This document shows, piece after piece, positions 5,378 to 7,297 of a DNA stretch of 7,297 bases. The stretch comes from Planctomycetota bacterium (lineage in GTDB: Bacteria; Planctomycetota; Planctomycetia; Pirellulales; S012-138): the NCBI GenBank assembly GCA_026982835.1, contig JALSGI010000959.1:1-7297 (forward strand), in the 5' to 3' direction. The notes beneath the pieces are model-generated. The model was not told the DNA's origin and ran no database searches. It saw only the letters and a list, made by a program, of their open reading frames with translations. The position numbers and the translations under genes were made by a program. Positions within the stretch are counted from its first letter, which is position 1. Every line of letters starts with the position of its first letter.

Positions 5378-6424
5378 CTAGCGGTCCCAGCGAGCCAGCG
5401 GCTTGAGACGACTGGTGCGGCCCAGGTGATCGGTCAGCAGCAAATCCCCCTGGCACAGCCGCCAGCGGTAGTTGGTCCGCGAACCGTCGCTCCAGGTGAC
5501 CAGCAGCAGATCGTCTCGGGCCACGGCGGTGCCGCGAAGTGCAACCAGCGGGCGGTCGTAACGGAGCGTGCCGTCGGGTCCCGGCTCGAAGCTGCCGCGG
5601 CGGTCGAACTGAAGCACCACCTGGCCCTCAGGGCCCAGGTAAAGCTGCCCTCGCGGAGCCTTCCACCAACCCAGCACCGCCGCCGCAGGGGCCATCTGCA
5701 CGGTCGGCTCCGCAGGCCGGGGGCGCTGCGGTGCGCGGAGCTTGCTCTGCTGAAGCCACCTCGCCCACAAAGCATGCATCCAGGAAGCCTGCTCCCCGGG
5801 GGAGACATAGCCGGTGTAATACTCGCCCCAGGGGGTCATCACGCCCAGGGCGGTCATCACCAGGGGGGCGTTTTGGCCGCTTCGCTGCGCTTGGATCCGC
5901 AAGCCCGGGTGGCCGTGCCAGCTGGCTGGCCGAGGCTGCGGCAGGGCGAAGCGGTCCCCGCAGAGTGTGCGTACCACGTGGGCCAATCGCCGGTGTGTCA
6001 TCCGTTGCGGCACCTGGCCCGGCCCTCGAGGCACGAACGTGGCCCAAATCCCCAGGGGCAACCAGCCCAAGCGCCGGGGGGGCTTTTGCGGGGCGAGCAC
6101 CAAAAAGACGTAGTTGCCCCGGGGAACGTCTTCCACCCACCAGCGCCGCGGCCGGGGCGCCGAGAGGGCTCCGGCGGCGAACTCCAACTGGTCGGCACTC
6201 CAGGCTGGAAGCGGGGCGGCCGGGGTGGCTGCCGCAGCTTCGGGCGAGGTGGGGGAGAGTTGCTCCGGAGCGGTTTTTGCGAGGGAATCGGCACCGCCGG
6301 GGGAAAACAGCGCGGGTCCCTGGGCCGAAGCGGCCTGTCCCAAAAGGATCAGCACCGCGCTGAGCACCAGCCCGTTTCGGCCGGAGGCAAGCAACCAATC
6401 GGAAAAGGAACGGCGTGCTGACAC
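5378..6424 (-). CDS. Secreted protein of unknown function with signal peptide
   Basis: With the GTG start at 6424 the product has 348 residues. It opens with a typical signal peptide: RR at 4-5, hydrophobic LVLSAVLILLG (19-29) and a likely signal peptidase I cut after ASA (32-34). An Ala/Pro-rich stretch follows to about 75. The core has Trp- and Tyr-rich segments such as GNYVFLVLAP and TPWGEYYTGYVSPGEQASW. The C-terminal part (GQLYLGPEGQVVLQF..., GTAVARDDLLLVTWSDGS, GDLLLTD) reads as successive beta hairpins, perhaps a lipocalin-like barrel; that is inference. I do not recognise the family. The frame extends to ATG 6535, but those extra 37 codons lie largely in a dispersed repeat, so I reject that start; TTG 6394 is another option. 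It sits 52 bp before the membrane-anchored gene and probably shares its transcript. Confidence 0.7.
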   Translation of the reverse strand: MSARRSFSDWLLASGRNGLVLSAVLILLGQAASAQGPALFSPGGADSLAKTAPEQLSPTSPEAAAATPAAPLPAWSADQLEFAAGALSAPRPRRWWVEDVPRGNYVFLVLAPQKPPRRLGWLPLGIWATFVPRGPGQVPQRMTHRRLAHVVRTLCGDRFALPQPRPASWHGHPGLRIQAQRSGQNAPLVMTALGVMTPWGEYYTGYVSPGEQASWMHALWARWLQQSKLRAPQRPRPAEPTVQMAPAAAVLGWWKAPRGQLYLGPEGQVVLQFDRRGSFEPGPDGTLRYDRPLVALRGTAVARDDLLLVTWSDGSRTNYRWRLCQGDLLLTDHLGRTSRLKPLARWDR

Positions 6425-6457
6425 TTTGCGGGTTCCGAACGTGCAGGTGTTTTCTTC

Positions 6458-6531
6458 GTACGTGTTTAGCGTGCTAGCATAAGACGAAGCGTTTCCAGAG
6501 CAAAAACGACTCAATGCTCGTCCGGCGAGCC
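6458..6531 (+). repeat. 74-bp dispersed repeat, copy A
   Basis: It starts with the 22-mer (6458-6479) and ends GTCCGGCGAGCC, the reverse complement of the palindrome tail. By hand count it matches copy B (7019-7092) at about 63 of 74 positions without gaps. It lies 33 bp upstream of the GTG start of the secreted protein gene and may contain or displace its promoter. Confidence 0.85.
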
Positions 6532-6549
6532 GCATGCGTCAGCACGCGG
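6524..6549 (-). repeat. Fixed-loop palindrome (minus): CCGCGTGC-TGAC-GCATGCGG + CTCGCC
   Basis: The 8-bp stem has one G-T wobble, loop TGAC and tail CTCGCC on the minus strand. Its tail overlaps the end of copy A, joining both repeat families in one unit. Confidence 0.8.
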
Positions 6550-6581
6550 TTGTATTGCCGCTGGCGCTGGTTCTTGCATCC

Positions 6582-6606
6582 GCGAGCCGTGGGCGTAAGC
6601 CCACGG
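6582..6606 (-). repeat. Fixed-loop palindrome (minus): CCGTGGGC-TTAC-GCCCACGG + CTCGC
   Basis: Perfect 8-bp stem (6587-6594 with 6599-6606), variant loop TTAC on the minus strand, tail CTCGC. Confidence 0.85.
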
Positions 6607-6642
6607 AGAGCACGGCAATCATGCGCCGCTTTCTTATCCTCT

Positions 6643-6668
6643 CCGGGAGCTGACGCTCCCGGCTCGCC
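6643..6668 (+). repeat. Fixed-loop palindrome: CCGGGAGC-TGAC-GCTCCCGG + CTCGCC
   Basis: Perfect 8-bp stem. It has the same stem as 541-566 and 739-764, about 6 kb away, but with the full CTCGCC tail. Confidence 0.9.
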
Positions 6669-6688
6669 GTGATCTGTTTTCTTGCACC

Positions 6689-6702
6689 GGAGCGGAAGCT
6701 CC
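6689..6702 (+). repeat. Second-class hairpin GGAGC-GGAA-GCTCC
   Basis: It is preceded by GTTTTCTTGCACC, as at 449-476, 648-676 and 870-898, so the T-rich lead and hairpin travel together. Confidence 0.75.
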
Positions 6703-6726
6703 CAGTGGCTGGCGGCCCTGCCGCCT

Positions 6727-6752
6727 CCGGGAGCTGACGCTCCCGGCTCGCC
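6727..6752 (+). repeat. Fixed-loop palindrome: CCGGGAGC-TGAC-GCTCCCGG + CTCGCC
   Basis: Perfect 8-bp stem. It begins a composite unit ending with the inverted 22-mer at 6811-6832, with a decayed 48-bp-repeat segment (6755-6782) in between. Confidence 0.9.
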
Positions 6753-6810
6753 GGTGGCAAGAACAAACGCTTCTTCTCGCCAGGTACGGCAACGTCAAGC
6801 CAAAGCCATG

Positions 6811-6832
6811 TGCTAGCTGGCTAAACACGAAC
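6811..6832 (-). repeat. 22-mer element, inverted copy 2
   Basis: Read on the minus strand it differs from the 7102-7123 copy at a single position. It forms a 22-bp inverted repeat with that copy, enclosing about 270 bp. Confidence 0.85.
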
Positions 6833-7018
6833 TTTCTTCTCTTGTAAACACATCGGCACAAGCGTCCCAGGCACCGGGCACCCTTTTACGCCACGCGGTC
6901 AATCGGCGCGGCCCCTACGATCGGCATGTCCCCTGCAACCGCTTCGGCCCGGCAGGCTCTTTCCTGCGGCGGCGTAAGCTACGCTTGTGGGGCTTGGCCC
7001 TCCCCGAGCTGAAGCGCG

Positions 7019-7092
7019 GTACGTGTTTAGCGTGCAAGCACAAGACGGAGCGTTTCCAGAGCAAAAGAGTGTCGATTTTTGTCCGGCGAGCC
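7019..7092 (+). repeat. 74-bp dispersed repeat, copy B
   Basis: Ungapped match to copy A (6458-6531), most divergent at copy positions 50-61. Its GTCCGG tail pairs with CCGGAC at 7093-7098 to make a perfect 6-bp stem. Confidence 0.85.
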
Positions 7093-7101
7093 CCGGACTT
7101 T

Positions 7102-7123
7102 GTACGTGTTTAGCCAGCTAGCA
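7102..7123 (+). repeat. 22-mer element, copy 5
   Basis: It begins GTACGTGTTTAGCCAGC and ends TAGCA. It lies 9 bp after copy B in the same orientation. On the minus strand it is preceded by the hairpin at 7134-7150. Confidence 0.85.
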
Positions 7124-7133
7124 GCCGGAGGAC

Positions 7134-7150
7134 CGACGCCGCAGGCGTCG
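7134..7150. repeat. Hairpin CGACGCC-GCA-GGCGTCG
   Basis: Perfect 7-bp stem with a 3-nt loop. It does not fit the fixed-loop family but holds the same place relative to a 22-mer copy. Confidence 0.7.
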
Positions 7151-7210
7151 CAGCTCCCTAGCCTCACGGTCGTCAGACCCCCGGGAGGCAGCGTTTTTCC
7201 TTACCCTTTT

Positions 7211-7227
7211 GCATCCCGAAGGGATGC
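7211..7227 (+). repeat. Hairpin GCATCCC-GAA-GGGATGC
   Basis: Perfect 7-bp stem with loop GAA, followed by CAG. It is paired with the next hairpin as an apparent unit of a third repeat family. Confidence 0.75.
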
Positions 7228-7256
7228 CAGATGGAGGAGCGGTCCCTTGGTTTCTG

Positions 7257-7274
7257 GCACCCCTGACGGGGTGC
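7257..7274 (+). repeat. Hairpin GCACCCC-TGAC-GGGGTGC
   Basis: Perfect 7-bp stem with loop TGAC. It is preceded by TCTG and followed by TGGGTG. The loop matches the main palindrome family, but the end bases and tail do not. Confidence 0.75.
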
Positions 7275-7297
7275 TGGGTGGGGTAATGGCCGTGCTT

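Larger units (their letters stand above)
6425..7297. repeat. Non-coding, repeat-rich region at the right end
   Basis: No gene of this 873-bp stretch can be supported; its short frames run through palindromes. It holds four copies of the 22-mer element, four fixed-loop palindromes in both orientations, one GGAGC-GGAA-GCTCC hairpin (6689-6702), and a separate pair of hairpins at the far right. From 6841 to 7018 I see only weak structures, such as GCGTA-AGC-TACGC at 6972-6984, and nothing recognisable as tRNA or rRNA. Confidence 0.75.

Noticed and set aside
4970..6421. A 483-codon open frame on the plus strand
   Set aside because: It is antisense to the minus-strand pair, which shows a signal peptide, transmembrane helices and fold-like motifs; the plus frame shows none.
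6841..7018. tRNA or small RNA gene
   Set aside because: I could not form a cloverleaf or find the conserved TTC loop with a matching acceptor stem.
6458..7123. Insertion sequence bounded by the inverted 22-mers
   Set aside because: No transposase frame lies between the copies and the enclosed DNA is non-coding; at most a non-autonomous element.

Overview
The window is GC-rich bacterial chromosome, most likely from a planctomycete (Pirellulales-like). Three things point there: the intergenic hairpin repeats ending in GGCTCGCC, a membrane-tethered oxidoreductase-like protein of a type I associate with that phylum, and frequent non-ATG starts without strong ribosome binding sites. This placement comes from recall and pattern, not from a search.

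Layout, left to right. Positions 1-402 (+) hold the 3' end of an Aas-like acyl-ACP synthetase/acyltransferase gene. Positions 403-1099 are non-coding and packed with repeats: palindromes with a fixed loop and tail, exact 48-bp and 69-bp duplications, 7-bp tandem repeats and a G-quadruplex motif. Positions 1100-1753 (-) encode KDPG/KHG aldolase (eda). A divergent promoter region (about 1754-1962) follows. Positions 1963-2355 (+) encode a small membrane protein with a SHOCT-like C-terminus, and 2512-3798 (+) encode ClpX. After a 123-bp convergent gap come two minus-strand genes in a probable operon, read from right to left: a secreted protein of unknown function (5378-6424), then a degenerate Gfo/Idh/MocA-like protein with two C-terminal membrane segments (3922-5325). 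Positions 6425-7297 are non-coding and carry the same repeat families as the left gap.

The genes do not form one pathway. eda and clpX are housekeeping genes, Aas is lipid metabolism, and the minus-strand pair is lineage-specific. The striking content is between genes. At least eleven palindromes share the frame CC-N5-C / T(G/A/T)A(A/C) / G-N5'-GG followed by CTCGCC, with N5 differing from copy to copy while pairing is kept. A second element, a 22-mer beginning GTACGTGTTTAGC and ending GCTAGCA, occurs five times in both orientations, in every case with a hairpin or tail of this kind on the same side. Together they look like a composite REP-like dispersed element. No transposase for it is visible here.
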